Positions 55,724 to 64,000 of a stretch of DNA of 64,000 nt are shown piece after piece. The stretch is taken from contig CANJVW010000003.1 in the NCBI GenBank assembly GCA_947478495.1, positions 1 through 64,000 of the forward strand, read 5' to 3'. The notes below the pieces were generated by a model. The model did not search any database, had not been told where the DNA came from, and was given only the letters and a program-made list of their open reading frames with translations. Numbering within the stretch: position 1 is the stretch's first letter; the number at the start of each line of letters is the position of its first letter. Source of the DNA: Legionellales bacterium. Its GTDB lineage: Bacteria; Pseudomonadota; Gammaproteobacteria; DSM-16500. The translations under genes were made by a program, and so were the position numbers.

Positions 55724-58557
55724 ACATCTCTTTATTTTCAGTGCCTAGTGGCGATTTATCAGTCTATTATTTAGGTCAAATTTTCGGTCAAGTCTCTTCT
55801 GTGCTTGTCCCGGCTAGGGCACCCATGTTAATGGGCACTATGCTCAATGTATTGAATACAGCTGCCTTGTCGCTGGGTGTGCTGATGATCCTTTATACCA
55901 CGGTGGTTGGACTTCTGAGCACGGCCGCAGAAGGTGAATTCATGGGTAAGAAATTTGGCAATATGTGGGTTCCCGTTCGAATGGTGTTTGGGATTCTGGG
56001 GCTTTTCCCTTTATCGGGCGGTTATTCTGCTATCCAAGTGATTATTATGTGGCTGATTCTTCAAGGAGTAGGGTTGGCGGATAGTTTATGGACTACCACG
56101 TTAAAGTATCTTCAGATGGTCGGCGGTTCGCCGGTTGCAAGCTTTGATCTCAGCAACATGGGTTCATTCAATGCGCGTCAGCAGATGCAGAATTTATTTC
56201 AAGGGTTGGTCTGCCAAGAAAGTGCCGCGCAAGCATTGCCGGATATTCTGGTTACGTTAGGGGCTGGCACAACGAATTGCATTCAATATTATTGCGGCGT
56301 TAGCAATACATCCTGCCCCGCTAATAACGCAGGCGGTTCTCGCGCTTCAACTACTGCGTTTTGTCCTGGTAGCGCTGCTCCATTTGTGACACCGATTCCT
56401 GCAACAACAGTCGTCCCCTCTGCCCCATCGCTTGGAACGGCAGCGACAACGACATATGTCATGGGTCCCAATGGTCCTAGGGTTCAAGGTCAGCCGACGG
56501 GTCTCTGCGGTACTCTGACATATTGTAATGCGGCACCACCGGATCCGACGGTGGGGCAAGCTAAAATAGATTGTACGGGACCATCTCCGGCTGCGATCGG
56601 GGCACTGGCTTACAATACAAATCCGGCGGGCCAGACGTCGTCGGTTCCAGCTGCTTGCACAGCCGATTTGCAAAATCAAACGTCTTGTTATGATCCGTCC
56701 TCTTTGGGCTGTAAATTGTGTAAGGCACAATTAAAAGCATTACCCGGCATTGTGTCGACACTAGACACGATAGCGAGTGATTTCGTGCAGGCGGACATCG
56801 CTTACGCTAAATTCTACAACCTTCCCTATCATCTGACTGGCTTAAATGGAGCGATACTATCAGCTTTGATCGCCGCTAATCCGGGAAATAGTCAAGGCGT
56901 CCAAACGCAGGTTTCTCAACTGATGTCAACGCAGCCATTGCCTACCGCAGACACACCCTGGGTCGCTGCATTTTGCGCCGAGCAGGGTATTGCGGCGGGT
57001 GCGTGTTGCGCCGATCCGCTCAATGGAAATTGTGCGTTTAGCAACGGCACGTTGGGCGACATATATTCTCCTATTCGTATCACAACGAATGCTGGCGGGG
57101 GGGCAATAACGTATACGACGGACACCGGAACGAGCGCACTCAGCAATGTCTATGCGCCATACTATATGACTCCTTTGGTGAACGGCCAAGATTTTATTGG
57201 AGCGGCCGTTAATCAATATACCAATGTATTAAGCGCCGCTTATCAAGAGCATTTATTGCAGCAAGTGGCGGCGACACAAACAACAGGGTGGATGGCTTCC
57301 GCTCAGAAGGATGGATGGGTTTTGGCGGGGATCTATTATTATCGAATTGCGCAAACCAATCAGTCTAATTCAGTTGGATTATCGACGTTGCCGGCATTCG
57401 ATGTGACTGTGCCGAAAGCCACGACGACTGGCAATGATCTCATCATTCATGGCTATCGAATGAATATGCAAGCGGCTACCGAGCTCTACGCTGCGATGAA
57501 TTCATCAGGCAGTAGTAATCAAATAGGCAATGTATTGCAAAATAGTGGCGCAGGCAGTATCGCATCGGATTTGCCGTCAAACATAGGCACGAATATTTTA
57601 ACAGGCTTTGTGTCAGCGATCTCGGGGGCGAGCGCCGGTACGCTGGCTACCAATCCTTTGGCTAGTATTTCGGCCTATGGGTATGGCTTGATAAAGGCAG
57701 TAGAGATAACTTATTTCATTATGGTGGTATCGGGTATAACAATATCGATTGTCTCATCACTGAGCGTGATGGCGCTCGGAACGGGTCTACCTTTTCCTAT
57801 AGTATGGTCTGGAGTGCAAGCTATATGGGCGATGGTGGGGCCTTTTGTCATGGCTCTTTTGGCAGGCGCGTTTGGATTAGGTGTGATCCTGGGTTTTTAT
57901 GTACCCTTAATTCCTTACATTATTTTTACGATGGGCGCGATTGGTTGGTTTATCGCAACCATTGAAGCGATGGTCGCGGCACCCGTTATCGCACTCGGCA
58001 TTTTAAGTCCGAGCGGACAACATGAAATATTGGGTAAGTCGGAAGCGGCGTTCGGGATTTTGCTTAATTTAGTGTTGCGTCCCAGCTTAATGATCGTGGG
58101 GATGATGGCATCGATGTTATTGTCAGTCGTTGTCGTGACGATGATCAATCAAGGATTTATGTTGGCGATCCGAGATATTTTTGACGGGATAAAAGCGGCG
58201 AATCCCGCGATTGAAGTGTTGGCGCTGGTCGGGTATACCACGTTGCTCGTTACGGCACTCAATAAAACATTTTCACTCATCCATGTGATTCCTGAAAAAA
58301 TATTAACGTACATGGGCGGACAGGCGATTCAGTATGGTGAAGGCGAAGCCGCACAACAAATGAAGCAAGCAACAGAAGGGGCGGGTGGCTCGATGAATAA
58401 AGCAGGGGCGGAATCAACGGATGCTGGGTCCAAAGGGAGGGGTGCCTACAAAGGTGCTAGAGGAGAGCAGGATACAGAAAACGCGAGAGCGGATGCAGCT
58501 GCGAAGAAGAAAGACGCAGCTGCGATCAGTGTATCACCAGAGGATAAGAAAGATTAA
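55720..58557 (+). CDS. dotA: DotA, Dot/Icm inner-membrane pore protein
   Basis: 945 aa polytopic protein. N-terminal helices (~residues 45-70, 88-130) contain GGYSAIQVIIMWLILQGVGLADSLW. A large periplasmic part (~150-640) has a Cys-rich stretch (CIQYYCGVSNTSC, CKLC, ACCADPLNGNC). C-terminal helices (~660-855) contain GFYVPLIPYIIFTMGAIGW and a charged cytoplasmic tail. Required for transfer of effectors. The usual downstream arrangement is broken by an insert. Confidence 0.95.
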   Translation: MNISLFSVPSGDLSVYYLGQIFGQVSSVLVPARAPMLMGTMLNVLNTAALSLGVLMILYTTVVGLLSTAAEGEFMGKKFGNMWVPVRMVFGILGLFPLSGGYSAIQVIIMWLILQGVGLADSLWTTTLKYLQMVGGSPVASFDLSNMGSFNARQQMQNLFQGLVCQESAAQALPDILVTLGAGTTNCIQYYCGVSNTSCPANNAGGSRASTTAFCPGSAAPFVTPIPATTVVPSAPSLGTAATTTYVMGPNGPRVQGQPTGLCGTLTYCNAAPPDPTVGQAKIDCTGPSPAAIGALAYNTNPAGQTSSVPAACTADLQNQTSCYDPSSLGCKLCKAQLKALPGIVSTLDTIASDFVQADIAYAKFYNLPYHLTGLNGAILSALIAANPGNSQGVQTQVSQLMSTQPLPTADTPWVAAFCAEQGIAAGACCADPLNGNCAFSNGTLGDIYSPIRITTNAGGGAITYTTDTGTSALSNVYAPYYMTPLVNGQDFIGAAVNQYTNVLSAAYQEHLLQQVAATQTTGWMASAQKDGWVLAGIYYYRIAQTNQSNSVGLSTLPAFDVTVPKATTTGNDLIIHGYRMNMQAATELYAAMNSSGSSNQIGNVLQNSGAGSIASDLPSNIGTNILTGFVSAISGASAGTLATNPLASISAYGYGLIKAVEITYFIMVVSGITISIVSSLSVMALGTGLPFPIVWSGVQAIWAMVGPFVMALLAGAFGLGVILGFYVPLIPYIIFTMGAIGWFIATIEAMVAAPVIALGILSPSGQHEILGKSEAAFGILLNLVLRPSLMIVGMMASMLLSVVVVTMINQGFMLAIRDIFDGIKAANPAIEVLALVGYTTLLVTALNKTFSLIHVIPEKILTYMGGQAIQYGEGEAAQQMKQATEGAGGSMNKAGAESTDAGSKGRGAYKGARGEQDTENARADAAAKKKDAAAISVSPEDKKD

Positions 58558-58613
58558 GAGATGGGATGAGCGGGTTTGTTGTGTCGAGGTGAAATTAACG
58601 CGGGGCTGAACTA

Positions 58614-58652
58614 TTACGGCACTTCTTCTCGTTTAGCTTGTTCTGCAATAAT
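58614..58652 (-). pseudogene. Displaced 3' end of a dotB gene (remnant)
   Basis: On the minus strand this reads IIAEQAKREEVP and a stop; intact dotB ends IIAEQTKREEVP and a stop at 61082. Thirty-five of 39 bases match (plus ATTA context), and all changes but one are synonymous. Sequence on either side does not match. The 2.4-kb segment between the two ends is therefore an insertion next to dotB. Confidence 0.82.
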
Positions 58653-58752
58653 GATTTTCTAGCCCATACAAAAGCCTAGACAAGAAAAATATTCTTTGGG
58701 ATAATGATCGCGATTTTTTTTGACCGCACCTTCCTCCTTTGCACTCTTCACT

Positions 58753-58770
58753 CAATATAACGTTATATTG
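58753..58770. promoter_or_regulatory. Perfect 18-bp palindrome
   Basis: CAATATAACGTTATATTG is its own complement over 18 bp. It lies in an AT-rich interval (58653-58810) between the dotB remnant and the secreted-protein gene. It could be an operator; no regulator is known. Confidence 0.45.
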
Positions 58771-58810
58771 CCCTTCAGATTTTTGCGTCTTAAAAAAGCT
58801 TAAGAAAAAA

Positions 58811-59407
58811 TTATATTTTTTTGCCGTAATGGCATCCATTTTGTGCATAAGCCTCACAGCCTTTTGCGGTTTTCATTTTATCGAAATTCCAGGAATATAT
58901 TTGCTGCTTCTTCCCATTCGCCTTCCTCGTTTCTTTTCTAAGATAATCTCCTGCTAAACAAACATATTGTTCGCCATGCATTAACTGCAAATATCGATCA
59001 AAGTGATTTTTGGTGAGTACAATAGAAAAATGACTACACATAGTGTATTGATGTAAATTTTCTTGTTTGTCACGTGCCGTAATTATCAATCTAGCATCAT
59101 TTTCACCATTATATTTAATATCACTTTCTTCATCATCCTCTGGAGAAAATCCAAGATCTTCAAGCGATACTGTTACAAACTCTCTTGGGAAGCATTGCCA
59201 ATAAATAAAGGAGTTGCTTTGATGAGAAAATAAAGATGGATGTTTTATACCGTCTAATTTACTATCCAAATCAATTGAGTTTAGCAATCCATGATCATCT
59301 GTCAATACAGTATAGGGATACATTTTCTTTAGGGTATCGCTCAACGCATTGGTTGTTAGCGGAAATAAATAAGCCGCGATCAGCACAATGAATAGCACTC
59401 GCTTCAT
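58811..59407 (-). CDS. Secreted protein paired with a lytic transglycosylase, unknown
   Basis: 198 aa with a signal peptide (MKRVLFIVLIAAYLFPLTTNA). The mature part is polar with four to five cysteines (WQCFPRE, MCSHF, VCLAGD, GCEAYAQNGC). No family recognised. Its start overlaps the transglycosylase stop (ATGA), so the two are coupled. This could be an immunity or inhibitor partner, by inference from layout only. Confidence 0.7.
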   Translation of the reverse strand: MKRVLFIVLIAAYLFPLTTNALSDTLKKMYPYTVLTDDHGLLNSIDLDSKLDGIKHPSLFSHQSNSFIYWQCFPREFVTVSLEDLGFSPEDDEESDIKYNGENDARLIITARDKQENLHQYTMCSHFSIVLTKNHFDRYLQLMHGEQYVCLAGDYLRKETRKANGKKQQIYSWNFDKMKTAKGCEAYAQNGCHYGKKI

Positions 59408-59874
59408 GGAGCCAGCCCAAGCAGGGCTTTGTAAAAAGAGCGAAAAATCGGCATCTTACCTTCAGAATCGGGATGTGCATTATTTTGATTGAGAATCCCG
59501 CTTAAGATGCCTTTGTATTCTGCTACAGCATCATCCCAAGTGACTGTATGACCTCGCGCTATTTGATCGTATCTCTCCTGGGCGCCCGCTCTTTTCAAAA
59601 ATAACCAACGAATGCCTGCGCAAATGTTCGCTGATGCATCCATGGCTTCTGCATGAGAAAGATAAACAAAATGATCTCGCAACCCTTCTTCACGCCCATT
59701 GAGAATTCGCAATGTTTCATCAGTGAGCTGCATGAGTCCGTGAGCAGATCCTATTTTGGCTGGATTGTGAGAATTAATCGTATCGGGATTAAAGCCAGAT
59801 TCGCTGGCTATCAGTGCTTTGATTAAATTAGGGTCTAGTCGATTGCTCGCTTTCATCACTTCGTTCCAATACAA
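59404..59874 (-). CDS. Lytic transglycosylase (SLT) domain protein, 5' part frameshifted
   Basis: 156 aa. LDPNLIKALIASESGFNP contains the catalytic Glu (~residue 26), followed by GSAHGLMQLTDETL and ANICAGIRWLF, the SLT pattern for cutting peptidoglycan. The same frame stays open upstream to ~59967 (HKYTRPAPSTNIL, DKFDTEIRGWVLYWNE), where it would join the fragment at 59856-60194. The ATG at 59874 is the first convenient start, but the native start was probably 60194. Confidence 0.85.
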   Translation of the reverse strand: MYWNEVMKASNRLDPNLIKALIASESGFNPDTINSHNPAKIGSAHGLMQLTDETLRILNGREEGLRDHFVYLSHAEAMDASANICAGIRWLFLKRAGAQERYDQIARGHTVTWDDAVAEYKGILSGILNQNNAHPDSEGKMPIFRSFYKALLGLAP

Positions 59875-60194
59875 AACCCACCCACGAATCTCTGTATCAA
59901 ACTTATCTGCATTAGGGTATAACGATAAAATATTGGTGCTTGGTGCCGGTCTTGTATATTTGTGAAATGTTCTTTATTTATCATCTGAAGCTCATCAAAC
60001 GATAGTATATCTCTAATTTCTTTTTTATTCTTTCCTAGCGGATTATTAGCGCAATGCGCATGTCGTGTAATGGTCTCTCCCGTGGGGTGGGGCGCGCTTC
60101 GGGGGAGATGTTCTTGATGCTCTCTGACATAATGCTTTCCGATAGGACACAGCCGCCAAGCATGTATTGTATCTTCAGCAATTGTTTCTTCCAT
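59856..60194 (-). pseudogene. N-terminal part of the frameshifted transglycosylase gene
   Basis: Begins after an AGGAGG site. The conserved-looking part is CPIGKHYVREHQEHLP, HAHCANNPLGK and LSFDELQMINKEHF, a His/Cys-bearing domain. After EHF the reading runs off into low-quality sequence until 59856. Deleting one T in the TTT-C run near 59964-59968 would restore a continuous ~263-codon gene with the SLT domain. It could be a real mutation or a sequencing error. Confidence 0.65.
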
Positions 60195-60267
60195 ATTCGT
60201 ATCCTCCTATCGTTCTGTATCCAAGTTATTTTGATTAACGCTGCCCACCAATATAACAAGACTATAA

Positions 60268-61119
60268 TTGATATTTTACATTCATATCAATGAGCTGCAA
60301 CAAGAATCAATTGTCGATATCTTGTATCGCACCACCATTGCAGGTGCGACAGGTTATCTCTATTTCTTAATCAAACACCAGAGCACACCCGACAAACTCA
60401 TGCCGTTTCGATTATTGAAATACACCTGCAATATTATCGATCAACACCTAAAAGAAACAGACAGTACGGCGATTCCATTGGTTTATCCGTTTGTGATTTA
60501 CCATGCTAAGAGACCCTATCCTTTCTCGAATAATATTCAAGACTTGGTCGATGCACCTAAAGCGCTGGTCGAGCAATTTTTTTTAAAACCCTTCCATTTG
60601 ATTGATTTGGGATCGATATCCGATGAGGTCCTGAGAGAGCACGCCTGGGCAGGTATTATGGAGTGGGCGTTAAAGCATATCTTTGACCGGGATGTTCTGC
60701 CCACCCTACGAGGGATGACTGCTCTTTTTCGAGACATTTATCAATCGGGAGGGAAGAAATATGTGGGAGTTGTGCTAGAATACCTCTTAACGCAGGCAGC
60801 ATTAAGCAGTAAAGATGATTTTATAGAGCTGGTCAATACTGAGATTTCGTTAACAGCAGGAGAGACTATTATGACATTTGAACAAATGTGCAAAGAAGAA
60901 GGCATGCAACAAGGCATGCAACAAGGCACGCAACAGGGTATACAGCAAAGCACCAAAAGTATCGCTCAGCGGCTTTTGTTGAGCGGAATGGATGTTGCAT
61001 TCATTGCAGAAGTGACAGGTTTGTCGCTAGGAGAAATTCAGTTACTAGGTCTTGTAGAGGTATCATTCTTCGGGCATTGCATTACGGCACTTCTTCCCGC
61101 TTCGTTTGTTCTGCAATAA
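60268..61119 (+). pseudogene. Rpn-family nuclease (PD-(D/E)XK transposase-like), truncated
   Basis: Family features: YLYFLIKHQSTPDKLMPFRLLKY, a tandem EGMQQGMQQGTQQG stretch (~residue 211) and SIAQRLLLSGMDVAFIAEVTGLSLGEIQ. The usual N-terminal ~60 residues with the first catalytic acidic residues are missing; the frame opens at a TTG (60268) right after a stop. At the 3' end the reading runs through its natural end into the antisense of dotB. It is damaged at both ends. Confidence 0.75.
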
Positions 61120-62212
61120 TGCGATAATATCGCTCTGAAATCAGACCCGCTTCAAATTTTTCTTTCGCATCATCCGCCATGGAGCGGCCCTGTTCTTTCA
61201 CGAGTTTTCGAACGGTTTCAGTGATATGAATAGGATCGATCTCTAGCAAATGATCCCGTATTTTTTCATCAAAGATAAGATATTCGCGGAGCGCAACACG
61301 CTTTCCATCGACACTGGGAATCAGTCGTTGTGAAATGATGAGGCGCATGGTTTCAATTAAATCGATCGTGCGGCCGGCACGCTCTTCAGCCGGGTAGCTT
61401 GTCACCAGACGGCGCACGGTTTCTGACACACCATTACTGTGTAATGTGGTGTAAACAGGGTGACCAGTCATCGCGGCTTCCATGGCAGCGCTAATCGTTT
61501 CCATATCACGTGCTTCACCGACGAGAATTAATCGGGGTTTGCGTCGCAGCGCGTTTCGAACACCCGCTGCAAAACTCGGTAGATGGCGAGGAATTTCAGA
61601 TTGACTGACAATCGATGAAATTTTTTCGACGCTGTCGTACACAAATTCGATGGGTGCTTCATAGGTTAATATTTTACGATTGCTTTCTGCATTTTCTGCA
61701 ATGCTGCGAATGATGGAGGAGAGCAGTGTGCTTTTACCGGAACCGGTGGCACCTGTCACATACACAATGCCTTGTTCTGGCATTATGGCGTCTAACACTT
61801 TTTGCGGTAAATTCATGCTAGCAAGCGTTGGCGGATCACTAGGGATAGTACGTGCTGTGATTTGGATGCCGTCATGACCTTCAACCAAGCAACCGGTTGC
61901 ATTGATACGAAAGCGATAGCGATCACTGCGGTTGGGCCGTATCTCATAATGCGTATCTAAATCTTTTCCCGACATGATTTGTGCGGTACCGTTCGGTCCA
62001 TACATGGCATTAATGATTTCACCCACTTCCGTGTTAGATAAACGACGACGCGTGATTTTTTTGAGGGCGCCATAGACTTCCGCCCACACCATTTCATTGG
62101 TTTGCAGGGTGATGTCGGATGCACCGAGTTTGACGCAATGCATTAAAATTTCATTAGCGGATTCAATGGAGAAGCGAATGGGTTCTTGTGGAAATAAAAA
62201 ATCAGTTGTCAT
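61082..62212 (-). CDS. dotB: DotB, Dot/Icm secretion ATPase
   Basis: 376 aa hexameric ATPase of the PilT/VirB11 class. Walker A GATGSGKSTLL (~residues 155-165), aspartate box LVGEARDMET, and the histidine-box region GHPVYTTLHSNGV. It powers the Dot/Icm system at the inner membrane. Its 3' end is duplicated as a remnant at 58614-58652. Confidence 0.96.
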   Translation of the reverse strand: MTTDFLFPQEPIRFSIESANEILMHCVKLGASDITLQTNEMVWAEVYGALKKITRRRLSNTEVGEIINAMYGPNGTAQIMSGKDLDTHYEIRPNRSDRYRFRINATGCLVEGHDGIQITARTIPSDPPTLASMNLPQKVLDAIMPEQGIVYVTGATGSGKSTLLSSIIRSIAENAESNRKILTYEAPIEFVYDSVEKISSIVSQSEIPRHLPSFAAGVRNALRRKPRLILVGEARDMETISAAMEAAMTGHPVYTTLHSNGVSETVRRLVTSYPAEERAGRTIDLIETMRLIISQRLIPSVDGKRVALREYLIFDEKIRDHLLEIDPIHITETVRKLVKEQGRSMADDAKEKFEAGLISERYYRIIAEQTKREEVP

Positions 62213-63035
62213 TTTTTTTCACCACAACTGCATTCCAGTTATGACTATCTGTCTTCAATTGAGAAGGTTCGGTAATGCGTAAGACTTGGTCGTTAATTCG
62301 CATATCCGTCCCGCTTCCCGTGATGCCTAATTCTGTTTTAGAGACGAAAGGCGCGCTCACCATATTTTCTTGTAATAATTTGCGATAGAGGATCATGCCT
62401 TGATAGTCGCGCTTCAAGCGCGCCAGATTTTGTTGAAAAATGCTGTAGGCTTGCTGAATCCCTTTGTCCCAGCCGAGTTTGATGCCTTTTCGCCAAGCGA
62501 CTTGCTCTTCTGGTGTGCGCGGTAATAGGACTTTGTCAGGCAATTCGGGTTTTTTAAATGGGAGCCACAAGTAATCACGCCAGTTCGGCGGCGTTGTCGC
62601 AAAACGAGCGGGTGCAATAATTTGATACGTTTTGTCAGCGATGCGAATGGTGCTGGGATCGCTTAAGTTGAGGCTGTCATCGCCTTCGACAAGCACGGGC
62701 GGCAATACGCCATGCGACAGCAGCATGCCATTAAAATTATAAATGGTCTCAAGAGTCCATTTATTGCTGTCGGAATGCGCATTAATATCGATAGACGCAT
62801 AAGCGAGGCCGCCTTGTGCGCCAAGCGCCATGGCGGTATCTTCCAGGGCTTTCATGCGCAGTCCACCGATGGCGGCGCCATCGCTTTGGGCGTCAGGCTT
62901 TTCAGTGTTCCGCATATTTTCGAGCTGCTGCACATTCGTCGGATCAGTGACAGTGTACTTATTCGGGGAGGCGCAAGCGGAGAGCAAGAGGCTGAGCAAA
63001 AATAGAGGAACAAAAACAGAATTAGTTTTTAGCAT
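62202..63035 (-). CDS. dotC: DotC, Dot/Icm outer-membrane core lipoprotein
   Basis: 277 aa. Signal peptide with lipobox LLSAC^ASPN. Other DotC segments are GLRMKALEDTAMALGAQGGLAYAS, LPPVLVEGDDSLNL, and NWRDYLWLPF. It forms the outer-membrane core with DotD and DotH. The start at 63035 (MLKTN) is preferred over 63047. Overlaps dotD by 14 bases and dotB by 11. Confidence 0.94.
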   Translation of the reverse strand: MLKTNSVFVPLFLLSLLLSACASPNKYTVTDPTNVQQLENMRNTEKPDAQSDGAAIGGLRMKALEDTAMALGAQGGLAYASIDINAHSDSNKWTLETIYNFNGMLLSHGVLPPVLVEGDDSLNLSDPSTIRIADKTYQIIAPARFATTPPNWRDYLWLPFKKPELPDKVLLPRTPEEQVAWRKGIKLGWDKGIQQAYSIFQQNLARLKRDYQGMILYRKLLQENMVSAPFVSKTELGITGSGTDMRINDQVLRITEPSQLKTDSHNWNAVVVKKNDN

Positions 63036-63495
63036 AGCGCAATTCAATCACTCGCGTATCAGGGTAAACAACAATCGTCGCTCGTCGCCCACATTGGTAA
63101 CCAATATCTCGCAACACATCTGCTGCCATTCTATTTTTATCATACAAGGTGACCAGCACAGGAATAGCGGGTTCTACGCCTAATGTACGAACTTGGTAAT
63201 TGGTTGCTTTAGCGAGTTGTTGAACAAGCGGCGCAACGGGGCCTGACCAATCAATAGAGGTTAATCCACTCATGCCATAGCTCTGAGGATTAGGTGGAGG
63301 ATCTAACGCGGGCAATGGATGAGCTGCTTGAGCGGTCTCCGACAAACTGACGATGGACCGACTGACAGAGTAAGACGCTTCCGCTAAAGAGGCGGCAGAA
63401 GGGTCTGGCGAATCGTTGACGAGAGGGGGAGATGCGCAGTGCGTTAGCGCAAGACAAAGAGTGACAATAGAGACTCGATGAACCCAGATGATCAT
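63022..63495 (-). CDS. dotD: DotD, Dot/Icm outer-membrane core lipoprotein
   Basis: 157 aa. Hydrophobic leader ending LALTHC^ASPP, so residue -1 of the lipobox is His rather than Gly/Ala/Ser. The periplasmic secretin-N0-like domain contains TSIDWSGPVAPLVQQLAKATNYQVRTLG and YDKNRMAADVLRDIGYQCG. Start at 63495 (MIIWVHRV); GAGGGA precedes it. First gene of dotDCB on the minus strand. Confidence 0.9.
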   Translation of the reverse strand: MIIWVHRVSIVTLCLALTHCASPPLVNDSPDPSAASLAEASYSVSRSIVSLSETAQAAHPLPALDPPPNPQSYGMSGLTSIDWSGPVAPLVQQLAKATNYQVRTLGVEPAIPVLVTLYDKNRMAADVLRDIGYQCGRRATIVVYPDTRVIELRYAKN

Positions 63496-63618
63496 ATTCC
63501 CTCGATCCATTCAAAAAAATAATACTATGTATGCATTCAACCAAGATTTGCCCATATTGTCAAGCAGATACCGGTGTGAGATACTGATCGAAATAGTCTC
63601 TAGGATAGGTGAGTATTT
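63496..63618. promoter_or_regulatory. Divergent control region, dotDCB and icmTS
   Basis: 123 bp between the dotD and icmT start codons hold both promoters. AT-rich stretches (AAAAAAATAATACTATG) could serve as -10 regions. No operator is assigned. Confidence 0.4.
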
Positions 63619-63861
63619 ATGGCGCACTGGCGTGATTCAGCAAGAAGTGTCCGCCTATTTTTTCTCGATTTTCGTGCCTGCTTTCCGTTATTGATTCTGA
63701 TATTTCACATTCGACTGTGGACCTTTCTGCTCGCATTGGTCGCAACCGTGTTTTTTGCCATATTAGAACGATATGGCTTTTCGTTGATTGTGTTTTTGCG
63801 GTGGCTCCGGTGTTTTGTCGCGGGCAATCGAAAAATAGCACAACCCTGGTGGAGACGGTAA
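63619..63861 (+). CDS. icmT: IcmT, Dot/Icm membrane protein
   Basis: 80 aa, typical length: MAHWRDSARSVRLFFLDFRACFPLL, a membrane segment (~residues 34-52), and the basic tail FLRWLRCFVAGNRKI. Two bases before icmS, so cotranscribed. Confidence 0.94.
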   Translation: MAHWRDSARSVRLFFLDFRACFPLLILIFHIRLWTFLLALVATVFFAILERYGFSLIVFLRWLRCFVAGNRKIAQPWWRR

Positions 63862-64000
63862 ATGGCAACAGATATCCCTAACTTAGTCATGAAAATAGCG
63901 AGAACCATGCGCGCGCACTTCAGTTTGAATGGACGCCCCCTTACCATTGAAGAAGTGTGTTCGCCAACGGGATTGTTGCCTGGTATTGCGCGTCGTGCAG
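63862..64000 (+). CDS. icmS: IcmS, Dot/Icm adaptor, 3' partial
   Basis: 46 codons before the right edge: MATDIPNLVMKIARTMRAHF, FSLNGRPLTIEEV, then SPTGLLPGIARRA. Position after icmT and the small acidic-adaptor character identify IcmS, the IcmW partner. Confidence 0.87.
   Translation, partial: MATDIPNLVMKIARTMRAHFSLNGRPLTIEEVCSPTGLLPGIARRA

Noticed and set aside
56347-56730. 127-codon Arg/Cys-rich frame antisense to dotA
   Set aside because: Composition is a by-product of the Cys/Pro-rich dotA segment.
60700-60712. TGCCCACCCTACG inside the Rpn gene, like the GTAGGGTGGGC element
   Set aside because: Only ~12 bp match, no second arm, and the codons fit the protein family; chance match.

Overview
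The window looks like a chromosome segment from a gammaproteobacterium of the order Legionellales, of the Coxiella/Rickettsiella/Aquicella kind. The main reason is a Dot/Icm (type IVB) secretion cluster at the right end (icmX, icmW, icmV, dotA, dotB, dotC, dotD, icmT, start of icmS). A complete mevalonate pathway, a type II secretion block and animal-like pyrimidine enzymes fit that placement. I cannot name a genus from sequence alone.

Layout. 1-1.5 kb: 3' part of a large repeat-bearing protein open to the left edge, a possible Dot/Icm effector. 1.5-4.1 kb: rsmJ, folA, a DedA protein, and accB without accC. 4.1-6.7 kb (minus): pyrC, pyrI, pyrB. 6.8-11.6 kb (plus): pyrE, pyrF, aroA, aroB, aroC, tightly overlapping. 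11.6-17.1 kb: small secreted protein, SseB-like protein, DUF6356 protein, YeiH exporter, pckA, unknown proteins. 17.1-21.8 kb: gspGHIJKLM. 21.8-26 kb: def, cytochrome b561, a YefM-YoeB toxin-antitoxin pair, recG, tRNA-Leu(CAG). 26-29.6 kb: purA, hflC, hflK. 29.7-36.7 kb: a TpsA-like adhesin, SPOR protein, hslVU, DUF971, rpiA, an unknown gene and a DinJ-YafQ pair. 36.7-44.6 kb: amino-sugar genes (kinase, nagA, glmS, glmU), an HD phosphohydrolase, parB. 44.7-51.1 kb: PagL-like protein and idi (minus), diverging from HMG-CoA reductase, HMG-CoA synthase, mevalonate kinase, phosphomevalonate kinase and diphosphomevalonate decarboxylase (plus). 51.2-53.4 kb: ParD-like antitoxin, pgpA, rph, YbjQ. 53.4-64 kb: Dot/Icm genes, split between dotA and dotB by an insert carrying a secreted protein, a broken lytic transglycosylase gene and a damaged Rpn nuclease gene.

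The most interesting signal is the scars. Downstream of YoeB lies a second, diverged copy of the last 16 codons plus stop of recG, and downstream of dotA a diverged copy of the last 12 codons plus stop of dotB. In both places the differences are mostly synonymous, an intact gene abuts an insert, and the displaced old 3' end sits on the far side. This suggests toxin-like cargo was added behind essential or conserved genes by a route that supplies a replacement gene end. A similar pair of diverged direct repeats, this time promoter-like, flanks the DUF6356-yeiH pair upstream of pckA.

The second signal is palindromic elements inside genes: one palindrome family sits in frame within mevalonate kinase and an unrelated one in frame within the next gene, phosphomevalonate kinase. 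Other palindromes, with near-perfect arms of 23-50 bp, fill several gaps between convergent genes.
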